A stretch of 27,994 nucleotides of DNA. Origin: JBBQSF01 sp038214085 (GTDB lineage: Bacteria > Bacteroidota > Bacteroidia > Bacteroidales > CG2-30-32-10). The notes under the pieces were generated by a model. The model searched no databases and was not told the origin of the DNA. It was given only the letters and a program-made list of their open reading frames with translations. The stretch covers positions 1-27,994 of the forward strand of contig JBBQSF010000023.1 in NCBI GenBank assembly GCA_038214085.1, read 5' to 3'. Shown here one piece after another: positions 16,410 to 24,534 of the stretch. The position numbers and the translations under genes are program-made. How positions within the stretch are numbered: position 1 is the stretch's first letter; every line of letters starts with the position of its first letter.

Positions 16410-17501
16410 ATGAAAAATCAAAGATGGTATTTTGTAATATTCATACTTATAATAGTAGGATTTTTAGTATGGTATTTTAGCTCCATAATTTCATACATTT
16501 TAGTTGCTGCAGTCTTATCTATAATGGGGCATCCGCTGGTAAGACTACTCAATAATATTAAAATAGGGAAAATTAGAATGCCTAATGCTTTAAGTGCATT
16601 GCTGACACTGGCTTCTATGATGTTTATTGTTTTTGTCCTGATTCGACTGCTGATTCCAATGATTTCTTCTCAGGCTGATACATTGTCGGTGGTAAATGTG
16701 GATATGATTTCGAAAAGTTTCAGTGAGCCACTCAAATATGTGCATGATTGGCTCGTAGATTACAATATGATTGAGCCCAATCATGATATCGAAAAAAGTA
16801 TTTCCGATCAAGTGTTTTCTGTGATAGGAATAGCTCAGTTTTCAAATTTTATTAATTCCATTGTGGGTTTTGCCAAAAATGTTTTCGTTGCAATATTTGC
16901 TATTTCATTCATAACTTTTTTCTTTTTAAAGGATGAAAGATTGTTTTTTAGAATGGTTCTGGTTCTGACGCCTACTCAATACCAAACAGAAGTTAAGCAT
17001 ATATTGTTGGAAACCAAAAGAATGTTGACACGTTATTTTATCGGGCTTTGTCTTGATATTTTTCTTGTTATCACTCTAATCACCGTTGGAATGTGGATAC
17101 TTGGACTCGAAAATGCCTTGGTGATTGGACTTTTTGCCGGAATAATGAACATTATCCCTTATGTCGGGCCATTTATTGGCGCATCTATAGGTGTTTTACT
17201 TGGTTTGTCCGGAAATCTGGATATGGATTTTTCAACACAAATGGTGCCTCTTATCATTCAGATGCTTACGGTTTTTGTAGTTGTAAATTTAATAGATGCA
17301 ATGGTACTGCAACCTAACATTTATTCGAAAAGCGTGAAAGCCCATCCGCTGGAAATATTTCTAGTGATTATGATAGCAGGAAGTTTTGCCGGAATCCCCG
17401 GAATGATGCTTGCAATTCCTTCGTACACCGTATTAAGAATTATTGCTAAAGAATTTTTCAGCCGCTTTTATCTGGTTAAAAAACTTACTGAAAACAGATA
17501 A
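16410..17501 (+). CDS. AI-2E family transporter (PerM/UPF0118-type permease)
   Basis: Integral inner-membrane protein of the PF01594 family. The 363 residues show two N-terminal hydrophobic helices, a periplasmic-type domain of about 80 residues (about 85-150), then helices 150-175, 205-300 and 305-355. The segment GLFAGIMNIIPYVGPFIGA in the middle is the family signature. The family name comes from the TqsA export work in E. coli, but most members have other or unknown substrates; some act in Na+/H+ exchange or lipid-related roles. The ATG at 16410 lies 16 nt behind a good promoter box. The radical SAM/SPASM gene begins at or before the end of this gene, which suggests co-transcription and possibly a shared function. 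Substrate cannot be assigned. Confidence 0.9.
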   Translation: MKNQRWYFVIFILIIVGFLVWYFSSIISYILVAAVLSIMGHPLVRLLNNIKIGKIRMPNALSALLTLASMMFIVFVLIRLLIPMISSQADTLSVVNVDMISKSFSEPLKYVHDWLVDYNMIEPNHDIEKSISDQVFSVIGIAQFSNFINSIVGFAKNVFVAIFAISFITFFFLKDERLFFRMVLVLTPTQYQTEVKHILLETKRMLTRYFIGLCLDIFLVITLITVGMWILGLENALVIGLFAGIMNIIPYVGPFIGASIGVLLGLSGNLDMDFSTQMVPLIIQMLTVFVVVNLIDAMVLQPNIYSKSVKAHPLEIFLVIMIAGSFAGIPGMMLAIPSYTVLRIIAKEFFSRFYLVKKLTENR

Positions 17502-17514
17502 GAAACCTTTTCAT

Positions 17515-18504
17515 TTGAAAGCATATTATTTTATAAAATTTCTTACACTACAGCGAATTTTGAATGCATTCAAAATTTATGTATCATATTATTTTTCCCG
17601 GCTTTTTAAATCACCTGTATTATGGGGAAGTCCATTAAGTATTTCAATTGAGCCATCAGCAATTTGCAATTTGCATTGTCCGGAATGTCCGGCTGGAAAA
17701 GGAATTTTAACAAGAAATACTGGGCTTTTAACAAATGAAAATTTTATTAAATACCTCTCATCTTTTGAAAAAAACCTGATTTATCTGACTCTTTATTTTC
17801 AGGGAGAACCATTTTTAAATAAGGAATTTTTTAAAATGGTTGAACACGCCAAAAGCAAGAAGTTATTTGTTTTAACATCAACCAATGCCCACTATCTTTC
17901 GGAAGAAAATTGTGAAAAAATTATTAAATCCGGTCTCGATCAGATTGTAATTTCCCTTGATGGTTCCGATAGCGAAACATACTGTCGTTACAGGGTTGGA
18001 GGCGATTTTAATAAAGTAATTTCCGGGATTAACAATCTGGTTGAAACCAAAAAGAAATTCAAATCCAAAACACCTTTTATTCAGCTTCAGTTCCTTGTTT
18101 TTAGTTATAATGAAGATCAGATGGACGAAATAATCAAACTTGCCGGTAAGTTTGGTATCAGTGATGTGCAATTCAAATCAGCTCAGATTTATGACTTGAA
18201 AAATTCCAAGGATATGCTGCCTCTTAATATGAAATATTCACGTTATAAAATAAATTCTGATGGGTCAGTTGTTTTGAAAAAAAGGATAAAAAACCGATGC
18301 AGAAGAATGTGGACTTCACTTGTAGTAACATGGCAAGGCGATGTTGTTCCTTGTTGTTTTGATAAAGATGCCGAATTTGTTTTTGGGAATTTAAATGTTT
18401 CTTCAATTAAAGAAATCAGGAAATCAGAGAAATATGAAGGTTTTAGAAAGCAAATATTTTTGAACAGGAAGAAAATACCCATCTGTACTAATTGTACAGA
18501 ATAA
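17515..18504 (+). CDS. radical SAM/SPASM domain protein, substrate unknown, non-ATG start
   Basis: Radical SAM enzyme with a C-terminal SPASM-type auxiliary cluster region. Counted from the TTG at 17515 (329 residues), the SAM cluster motif CNLHCPEC uses Cys51, Cys55 and Cys58. The auxiliary-cluster cysteines are Cys262, Cys280/281 (in VVPCCFD) and Cys324/327 (CTNC) at the very end. SPASM proteins modify peptides, tRNA or lipids; here the partner is unknown. No in-frame ATG exists before the cluster motif. TTG at 17515 gives the N-terminus KAYYFIKFLTLQRILNAFK, which looks like related Bacteroidota proteins and starts 14 bp after the permease stop. TTG at 17443 would overlap the permease by 59 bp. 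The short basic, aromatic N-terminus may lie on the membrane. No small peptide gene is visible next to it. Confidence 0.85.
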   Translation: MKAYYFIKFLTLQRILNAFKIYVSYYFSRLFKSPVLWGSPLSISIEPSAICNLHCPECPAGKGILTRNTGLLTNENFIKYLSSFEKNLIYLTLYFQGEPFLNKEFFKMVEHAKSKKLFVLTSTNAHYLSEENCEKIIKSGLDQIVISLDGSDSETYCRYRVGGDFNKVISGINNLVETKKKFKSKTPFIQLQFLVFSYNEDQMDEIIKLAGKFGISDVQFKSAQIYDLKNSKDMLPLNMKYSRYKINSDGSVVLKKRIKNRCRRMWTSLVVTWQGDVVPCCFDKDAEFVFGNLNVSSIKEIRKSEKYEGFRKQIFLNRKKIPICTNCTE

Positions 18505-18610
18505 GAACAAGGTTGACAATAAAACCATTCAAAATATTCTACCAAACTTTTTGATGCAGAACAAAATATTTTTTGTAATTTTATGTTCCTTTTAATTCAA
18601 GGGATTTGAA

Positions 18611-21184
18611 ATGCGTAAATGGATTTTGTACATATTGTTTTTTGCTTTTTCTTTCTCTGCTTTTGCAACTCACAACAGGGCAGGAGAGATAACCTACAGG
18701 AATTTGTCGGGGCTCACTTATGAGTTTACAATTACTACATACACATACACACCCAGCCCTGCCGATCGGCCTGAGCTTGAATTGTTCTGGGGCGACGGAA
18801 CTTCAACCATAGTTCCACGAGATCAAAAAACAAATCTGCCAAATGATATCAGTTATAATACCTATATTGGCACCCATACCTTTGCTGGCCCTGCCACTTA
18901 TACTGTTTATATCGAAGATCCGAACAGAAATGCTGGTGTGTTAAACATCCCCAATTCAGTAAATGTTGTTTTTTATATAGAAACCACTATTGTAATTAAC
19001 CCTTTTTTAGGCCCAAATAATTCTCCTTTACTTTTAAATCCGCCTATTGACAATGCATGTGTAAATACGCCTTTTATTCACAATCCCGGAGCTTATGATA
19101 TTGATGGCGACAGTCTCTCGTACAAATTGATTAATTGCATGGGCGAAGATGGTTTGGACATTCCCGGCTATATGTATCCTTCGGCAAGCACATCTCTATC
19201 AATTGATGCTTTTACTGGTGACTTATTGTGGGATAGCCCAATATTTCAGGGCGAATATAATATTGCAATTCTGATTCAGGAATGGAGGCATGGCACACTG
19301 ATTGGCTCTATTGTTAGAGACATGCAGATTGAAGTTTCTGGGTGTAACAATAACCCTCCTGTTATTGCCAATTTAAAAGATACTTGTGTTGTTGCGGGTA
19401 CCTTACTAACATTCCCTGTTTATGCAACAGATATTGATAGCAATTTGGTTACCCTTACGGCAAATGGCGGACCAATGAACCAGGCAGTCAGCCCTGCTCT
19501 GTTTAATTCTACATCCGGAATTTATTCTGCAACTGGTTCTTTTATCTGGCAAACAGAATGCGAACATGTTAAAAAGCAACCCTATCTTATGACTTTTAAA
19601 GCTACAGATAATGGGTTTCCTGTAAAGCTAGTTGATATTGAATCAATGATGATCACGGTTGTAGCTCCTGCACCGCAGAATCTTGTGGCCTCTCCCTTAG
19701 GAAATTCAATTTTGCTTGCTTGGGATATTTCTCCATGTTCCAATGCCATTGGGTATAAAATTTATCGCAGAAACGGTTATTATGGATATGTACATTCTAA
19801 TTGCGAGACTGGAGTACCGGCATATACGGGATACACATATATTGCAACAGTAAATAATGTGAGTACAACAAATTTTACCGATTCAAACAATGGACTTGGA
19901 CTGATTCATGGCATCGATTATTGCTACATGGTAATTGCATATTTCAGTGATGGTGCCGAAAGTTATGCTTCAAATGAAGCATGTGCTTCTTTAATCAAGG
20001 ATATTCCAGTCATTACAAATATTAGTGTAATCAATACTGATGTAACAAATGGCAGTATGTATATTGCCTGGTCGAAACCTGACGCGCTTGACACTATTCA
20101 GATTCCCGGACCATATAAATATCTTTTATGGCGGGCAAATAACAATGCCGGCACGGGTTTAATTCTTGTAGATTCCTTGTCGGGTTTAAATGATACCATT
20201 TACAATGATGACTTATTAAACACCTCGTCATTTCCTTATTCTTACCGCATTGATCTGTACAACGATACTCCTGGTAACCGTTATTTGGTTGGCTCTACAC
20301 AAATTGCTTCTTCGGTTTTTATATCAACAATTCCTTCTGATAATGAAATTAAAATCCTATGGAATCCTAACATACCTTGGATAAACCAAAAATATATCGT
20401 TTACCGTAAAAATGATCTTACCCTTTTATTCGATTCAATTGGAACTTCCTTTACCAACGAATTTTCTGATGTTGGTTTGGTAAACGGGAAAAATTATTGT
20501 TACAAAGTAAAAAGTATCGGCAGTTATTTTTCGACAGGGTTTGTCGATCCCATCGTTAATTTTTCTCAGATAACATGTGATTCACCAGTAGATCATACGC
20601 CCTCTTGTCCTCCTGTGTTGTCGGTAATTCCTGATTGTCAGAAAATAGAGAATAGTTTATTATGGACAAATCCCAATAACAATTGTACGAACGATGTGAT
20701 AAGTTATAACATTTATTTTTCTTCATCTTCAAACAATCTTGAATTGCTAGCCTCTGTTAATAACCCTGACGATACTTTTTTTATTCACAAGGATTTAATT
20801 ACAATTGCAGGCTGTTATGCCGTTTCTGCTGTTGATTCGTTTGGTAACGAGAGCGTATTAAGCAATGTTATTTGTTTGGATATTGACAGTTGCGATATAT
20901 ACGAATTGCCCAATGTTTTTACACCTGATGGAGATGGTTTTAACGATTACTTTATTCCATTTCCTTATGATTTTGTTGACAGAATAGACCTGCATATTTT
21001 TAACCGCTGGGGTAAAGTTGTATTTGAAGCAACAGATCCAGACATCAACTGGAATGGTAAAAATATCAATACAAATGTTGATTGTTCCGAAGGCGTTTAT
21101 TTTGTGGTTTGCGATGTTTACGAAATTCGTCTCGATGGTATAAAAATGCGGACAATCACAACATCACTGCATTTACTCAGATAA
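18611..21184 (+). CDS. large secreted protein with type-B T9SS C-terminal domain
   Basis: Surface or secreted protein of 857 residues carrying a signal peptide (about 1-20, ...FSFSAFA then THNRAGEITY) and a C-terminal domain at about 765-857 of the gliding-motility-associated, type-B T9SS kind: LPNVFTPDGDGFNDYF, then IFNRWGKVVFEA, then SEGVYFVV. In between are beta-sandwich repeats: an N-terminal PKD-like part (LELFWGDGTST), a cadherin-like part around 255-350 (FKATDNGFPV), and fibronectin-III-like modules beginning PQNLVAS and repeated with KIYRRN, KYLLWRANN, KYIVYRKND. No enzyme active site is seen, so adhesion, matrix or gliding-surface roles are the best guess. The ATG at 18611 directly precedes the signal peptide. 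It requires a type IX secretion system elsewhere in the genome. Sorting by PorU/PorV-type machinery is family knowledge, not shown here. Confidence 0.92.
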   Translation: MRKWILYILFFAFSFSAFATHNRAGEITYRNLSGLTYEFTITTYTYTPSPADRPELELFWGDGTSTIVPRDQKTNLPNDISYNTYIGTHTFAGPATYTVYIEDPNRNAGVLNIPNSVNVVFYIETTIVINPFLGPNNSPLLLNPPIDNACVNTPFIHNPGAYDIDGDSLSYKLINCMGEDGLDIPGYMYPSASTSLSIDAFTGDLLWDSPIFQGEYNIAILIQEWRHGTLIGSIVRDMQIEVSGCNNNPPVIANLKDTCVVAGTLLTFPVYATDIDSNLVTLTANGGPMNQAVSPALFNSTSGIYSATGSFIWQTECEHVKKQPYLMTFKATDNGFPVKLVDIESMMITVVAPAPQNLVASPLGNSILLAWDISPCSNAIGYKIYRRNGYYGYVHSNCETGVPAYTGYTYIATVNNVSTTNFTDSNNGLGLIHGIDYCYMVIAYFSDGAESYASNEACASLIKDIPVITNISVINTDVTNGSMYIAWSKPDALDTIQIPGPYKYLLWRANNNAGTGLILVDSLSGLNDTIYNDDLLNTSSFPYSYRIDLYNDTPGNRYLVGSTQIASSVFISTIPSDNEIKILWNPNIPWINQKYIVYRKNDLTLLFDSIGTSFTNEFSDVGLVNGKNYCYKVKSIGSYFSTGFVDPIVNFSQITCDSPVDHTPSCPPVLSVIPDCQKIENSLLWTNPNNNCTNDVISYNIYFSSSSNNLELLASVNNPDDTFFIHKDLITIAGCYAVSAVDSFGNESVLSNVICLDIDSCDIYELPNVFTPDGDGFNDYFIPFPYDFVDRIDLHIFNRWGKVVFEATDPDINWNGKNINTNVDCSEGVYFVVCDVYEIRLDGIKMRTITTSLHLLR

Positions 21185-21222
21185 TAAATGAACCAAATAA
21201 ATAATTAAAACAATTAGATTTT

Positions 21223-21831
21223 ATGTTTACAGGAATCGTAGAAAAAACTGCAAAAGTTGTAAGTATCGACAGAGATAAAGGGAATATTCACTTTACCATT
21301 GAAACTCCTTTTGCCATCGAATTAAAAATTGATCAGAGTATGTGTCACGATGGCGTTTGCCTTACTGTAGTAAAAGTAATACCCGAAAAAAATGCTTATG
21401 TTGTCACCGCAGTGGATGAAACCCTTCAAAAAACAAATCTTCGTACATGGGAAGTTGGCTATGAGGTTAATTTGGAACGGAGTATGAAAATGGACGGACG
21501 CATGGACGGGCATATCGTACAGGGGCATGTTGATCAAACTGCAATTTGTGTGGGAGTGGAAGAAACCAACGGCAGCTGGAAATATACATTTGAATACGAT
21601 CCTGCTGTCGGAAATGTAACTGTGGAAAAGGGATCAGTTTCGGTAAACGGCGTGAGTTTAACTGTTGTTGGTTCGGGTTTAAATACTTTTTCAGTTGCAA
21701 TAATTCCTTTTACACAAGAAGTTACCAATTTCCATAATTTTAAAAAAGGCACCATTGTTAATTTAGAGTTTGATGTTATTGGAAAATATGTTGTCAGGTT
21801 ATTGGAACTATACGGAATTACAAAAAAATAA
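21223..21831 (+). CDS. ribE: riboflavin synthase, alpha subunit
   Basis: Joins two molecules of 6,7-dimethyl-8-ribityllumazine to give riboflavin, in the cytoplasm. It has 202 residues, normal length. The hallmark N-terminus MFTGIVEKTA is intact. Two lumazine-binding repeats are visible: one at about 1-95 with CHDGVCLTVV, the second at about 96-190 with GHIVQGHVDQTA and VNGVSLTVV. The gene is separated from the large T9SS protein by 38 bp and is followed only 3 bp later by a small conserved-looking hypothetical gene, so those two are probably translated from one mRNA. No FMN riboswitch is seen upstream in the short gap. The gene is called ribE in most Gram-negative nomenclature and ribC in E. 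coli. Confidence 0.96.
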   Translation: MFTGIVEKTAKVVSIDRDKGNIHFTIETPFAIELKIDQSMCHDGVCLTVVKVIPEKNAYVVTAVDETLQKTNLRTWEVGYEVNLERSMKMDGRMDGHIVQGHVDQTAICVGVEETNGSWKYTFEYDPAVGNVTVEKGSVSVNGVSLTVVGSGLNTFSVAIIPFTQEVTNFHNFKKGTIVNLEFDVIGKYVVRLLELYGITKK

Positions 21832-21834
21832 AAC

Positions 21835-22374
21835 ATGGATTATAAAGTAGGCTCCCGCATTGACCATGAAAAATATGGCGAAGGCATTATAAGCGAAAAC
21901 ACTTTTTCGCAAGTAAAAATAATTTTTATCCGCGGTGGCGAAGTGCAATTTTCAAAAAGCAATCTTGAGGTTGATATTCTTAGCTCTCCTGATGGCGAGA
22001 ATGATTCTGTGAACAATTCACTAAGCCTTGATGATGTTGAAAAAGCATTAACAGGTGTGTTGGAAAAATACAATACACTCAGTCAGATTGTTCCTTTGGG
22101 TGAAAAATGGGAGGGCGGAATCATGTTGCTCCAGCCAGCGAATAAATCACTTAAGCCAAAAGAAATTCCAATTGATGCATTTTTTCATAAAATTGTAATG
22201 GTTCGTGACCGGCTTAGGGTTCTGGAACAAAATATAAACAGCAGCAACAAACTTAGCGACGAGGAAAAAATAAACCTCCAGCAGTATATTACTCGTATTT
22301 ATGGTAGTCTTACCACATTCAATATTCTTTTTGACGATAAAGATTTCTATTTCGTAGGGCAGAAAGGCGAATAA
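21835..22374 (+). CDS. hypothetical protein with N-terminal tudor/SH3-like segment
   Basis: Unrecognised soluble protein of 179 residues with no signal peptide or membrane helix. Residues 3-35 (KVGSRIDHEKYGEGIISENT...KIIFIRGGEVQF) follow the pattern G-x-V/I-x-H-x-x-Y/F-G-x-G-x-V/I, followed by a strand ending in F, of the small SH3/tudor-like domain found at the C-terminus of UvrD/PcrA helicases and in CarD-like proteins. The remainder is mostly helical: LDDVEKALTGVLEKYNTL, FFHKIVMVRDRLRVLEQNI, and EEKINLQQYITRIYG. It starts 3 bp after the ribE stop, hence probably translationally coupled, yet nothing ties it to riboflavin synthesis. The tudor-like resemblance is by eye only and the function is open. 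It ends 16 bp before a convergent gene. Confidence 0.75.
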   Translation: MDYKVGSRIDHEKYGEGIISENTFSQVKIIFIRGGEVQFSKSNLEVDILSSPDGENDSVNNSLSLDDVEKALTGVLEKYNTLSQIVPLGEKWEGGIMLLQPANKSLKPKEIPIDAFFHKIVMVRDRLRVLEQNINSSNKLSDEEKINLQQYITRIYGSLTTFNILFDDKDFYFVGQKGE

Positions 22375-22390
22375 AATAAAGGTAACCTCC

Positions 22391-23137
22391 CTAAAAACTT
22401 AAAGAGATTTTATTTGTGATAGAATAGATAGTTTGCGGAACATTGGCAGGAGGTTCTGAATCAAAATAATAATTGTAATTTAGGGCATAAGCAAGTTTCT
22501 TCGAAATTTTTATAACAAAATCAGTTTCTGATGACAACCTGTAATCAGCGAAATTATTAACCAACGGCTGAAAATAGGTTGTGTTTATAATTCTAACATT
22601 TTTGTTCAGCTTTAAAGTAAAGGAAACATAACTACTGATCCGGTGACTGCGGTTAATAAGTGTTTCCAGCTCCATTTCTTCATATTCGTACATATATAGC
22701 CATGCAGCATAAAGGCGAAAGGGATCTGTTTTAACAACTTTAAATCGTGGTCCTGCACCAAAAAGAGAACGGAATTTTATACCGATAATTTTATTGAATT
22801 GTGCCTGAGCAAAAGCTTCTGCCACAAGCCAGTCACTTATAGTATAGTTGTATCGAAGATGCTGAATTCCATTGTTAGAAAAATTTGTTTTTCCGGCTTT
22901 AATGAAATTAAAATTCGAAAGAATCAAATACAGACTGTTTGGGGATTTGTATTGCAAATGAATTTTTCCACTGAGATCTGTAAGTTTGTCAGTGCTTTTC
23001 ATCAGGTTAATACCTGCAGCTGCGCTTCCCGACCAGCCTGTGGTGTCGGTTTTGATGCGTTCATCCTCTATATTAAGAACCTGAGATTTCAAAAAAAGAG
23101 GAGCCATAAAAAAAAGAAGAAATATAATATTTTTCAT
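22391..23137 (-). CDS. DUF481-like outer-membrane protein
   Basis: Exported protein of 248 residues. The signal peptide MKNIIFLLFFMAPLFLKSQ is followed by a mature protein made of alternating beta strands: WSGSAAAGINLMKS, LSGKIHLQYKS, LVAEAFAQAQFNKI, RSLFGAGPRFKVV, and a last strand ending in ISLSF, whose final Phe is the classic outer-membrane barrel end. The pattern matches the DUF481 (YdiY-like, salt-induced outer-membrane protein) family. Function in this family is unknown. It is the last gene of a five-gene run, 11 bp after menG. No terminator is obvious in the 16-bp gap to the convergent gene on the plus strand. The DUF481 match is by memory of the family pattern, so the family name is less certain than the barrel call. 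Confidence 0.78.
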   Translation of the reverse strand: MKNIIFLLFFMAPLFLKSQVLNIEDERIKTDTTGWSGSAAAGINLMKSTDKLTDLSGKIHLQYKSPNSLYLILSNFNFIKAGKTNFSNNGIQHLRYNYTISDWLVAEAFAQAQFNKIIGIKFRSLFGAGPRFKVVKTDPFRLYAAWLYMYEYEEMELETLINRSHRISSYVSFTLKLNKNVRIINTTYFQPLVNNFADYRLSSETDFVIKISKKLAYALNYNYYFDSEPPANVPQTIYSITNKISLSF

Positions 23138-23148
23138 TTAACAACATA

Positions 23149-23871
23149 TTATTTTTCGGCAAGGTATAAAGTGGCAATTCCAAAAGATAATCTTTTATAG
23201 CTAACTTTCTGAAATCCTGAAAGAAGTAATGTTTCAGCAAAAGCCTCTCCCTGTGGAAATGTGGAAATGGTTTGTGGCAAATATTTATATGCTGATGCAC
23301 TTTTTGAAACAATTTTTCCTATTAAGGGCAGAAACAATTTAAAATATAAAGTGAAAAATTGTTTTAAAGGAAACTTTTGAGGCATCGAAAATTCAAGTAT
23401 AGCAGCAATTCCTGAGGGTTGAATAATCCTGTACAATTCAGATAAGCCTTTGTTGAGATCTGCGAAATTGCGAACACCAAAAGCTACAGTAACTGCATCA
23501 AAAATATTATTTTCAAAAGGAATATTTTCAGCAGATGCTTCAATAAAACGGATTCGCTTTTCTTCATTAATGGCTTTTACTTTTTCTTTTGCATGGGCCA
23601 TCATTTGAGTTGAAATATCTATCCCAGTAATGGTTTCAGGATTTAGTGCAAGTAGCTGAATGGCCAAATCGCCAGTGCCTGTTGCTACATCAAGTATAAT
23701 TTTTGGTTTATAGGGTTTTATTGCAGCAACTGTTTTTCTGCGCCAACTTTTATCAATACCTGCTGATAAAAAATGATTCAGAAAATCATATTTGGGCGCA
23801 ATGTCATTGAACATTTGCTTTACGTCGGTATTTTGCGGGCCTAAATTGCCCTTTTCCTTTTTTGTGGGCAT
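23149..23871 (-). CDS. menG: demethylmenaquinone methyltransferase
   Basis: SAM-dependent methyltransferase (UbiE/MenG family) that carries out the last step of menaquinone synthesis, C-methylation of demethylmenaquinone. It has 240 residues, normal length. The family segment KYDFLNHFLSAGIDKSWRR lies at about 28-45. SAM-binding motif I is DVATGTGDLAIQL at 61-73. VAFGVRNFADL and the late YLPQTISTFP are UbiE/MenG signatures. Without any ubiquinone genes in view, and with mqnC in the same window, the menaquinone role is preferred over ubiquinone. It sits between pdxH (3 bp upstream) and the outer-membrane protein gene (11 bp downstream). Confidence 0.95.
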   Translation of the reverse strand: MPTKKEKGNLGPQNTDVKQMFNDIAPKYDFLNHFLSAGIDKSWRRKTVAAIKPYKPKIILDVATGTGDLAIQLLALNPETITGIDISTQMMAHAKEKVKAINEEKRIRFIEASAENIPFENNIFDAVTVAFGVRNFADLNKGLSELYRIIQPSGIAAILEFSMPQKFPLKQFFTLYFKLFLPLIGKIVSKSASAYKYLPQTISTFPQGEAFAETLLLSGFQKVSYKRLSFGIATLYLAEK

Positions 23872-23874
23872 AAT

Positions 23875-24519
23875 TTATGGCGCAAGGCGTTCAATTACCC
23901 AGTTTTTGTTGCGAAGTTCATATAAAAATCGATCATGTAAGCGGTTGCTGCGCCCCTGCCAAAATTCTATTCTTTTAGCCCTAAGAGTGTATCCACCCCA
24001 GTCCCTTGGCCGCTTTGCGTTTTTTGGAGTAAAGATTTTTTTATTATCGTTATATAGATTATCAAGGAAACTTCTGTCGGGAATCACAGTGCTTTGTGCT
24101 GAGGTTATGGCAGCAATCTGACTATCAAAAGGCCTGCTGATAAAATAATCGTCAGATACTTGTGAAGTAACTTTTTTAACTGTACCCTCAATTCTAACCT
24201 GTCGTTGCAATTCGGGCCAAAAGAATAGCAAAGCCGCATTTGGGTTATCCTTTAATTGTTCCCCTTTATTGCTTTTATAATTGGTAAAAAAAACAAAACC
24301 CTCCTCACTGAATTCTTTAAGAAGCACCATTCTAACACTTGTGTTTCCCTTTTTATCAGAGGTGGCCAGACTCATAGCATTGGCTTCGGAGTGAGATTTC
24401 TTTATGGCCTCATCCAGCCAGAATTGAAACTGCGAATAAGGATTGTTCAGTAGATTTCCGCTGTCTAGCGTCTGAAGTTCGTACGATATACGATGTGCAT
24501 GTAACTTTGCTTTTTCCAT
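23875..24519 (-). CDS. pdxH: pyridoxamine 5'-phosphate oxidase
   Basis: FMN-dependent enzyme that oxidises pyridoxine or pyridoxamine phosphate to pyridoxal phosphate. It has 214 residues. FMN-contact segments are RMVLLKEFSEEGFVFFTNYKSNKG (about 64-87), the stretch around QRQVRIEGTV, and the C-terminal WGGYTLRAKRIEFWQGRSNRLHDR, where the Arg-Leu-His-Asp-Arg run binds substrate phosphate and FMN. The N-terminal NPYSQFQFWLDEA is typical. Start at the ATG at 24519 gives the normal N-terminus. It is in a tight run, 15 bp after hldA and 3 bp before menG. Together with pdxA it shows that this organism makes PLP by the DXP-dependent route. Confidence 0.96.
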   Translation of the reverse strand: MEKAKLHAHRISYELQTLDSGNLLNNPYSQFQFWLDEAIKKSHSEANAMSLATSDKKGNTSVRMVLLKEFSEEGFVFFTNYKSNKGEQLKDNPNAALLFFWPELQRQVRIEGTVKKVTSQVSDDYFISRPFDSQIAAITSAQSTVIPDRSFLDNLYNDNKKIFTPKNAKRPRDWGGYTLRAKRIEFWQGRSNRLHDRFLYELRNKNWVIERLAP

Positions 24520-24534
24520 TTGAAAGGCTGTTGG

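Noticed and set aside
18561..18583. ACAAAA-TATT-TTTTGT hairpin and TAATTTTA before the T9SS protein gene as a promoter or terminator
   Set aside because: The stem is A/T only and the -7 candidate lacks the final G; with 22-nt spacing the promoter case is weak.
22799..23200. 133-codon plus-strand frame opposite the outer-membrane protein gene
   Set aside because: It runs across the signal peptide and menG end on the opposite strand and has a Lys-run tail from poly-A; a shadow.
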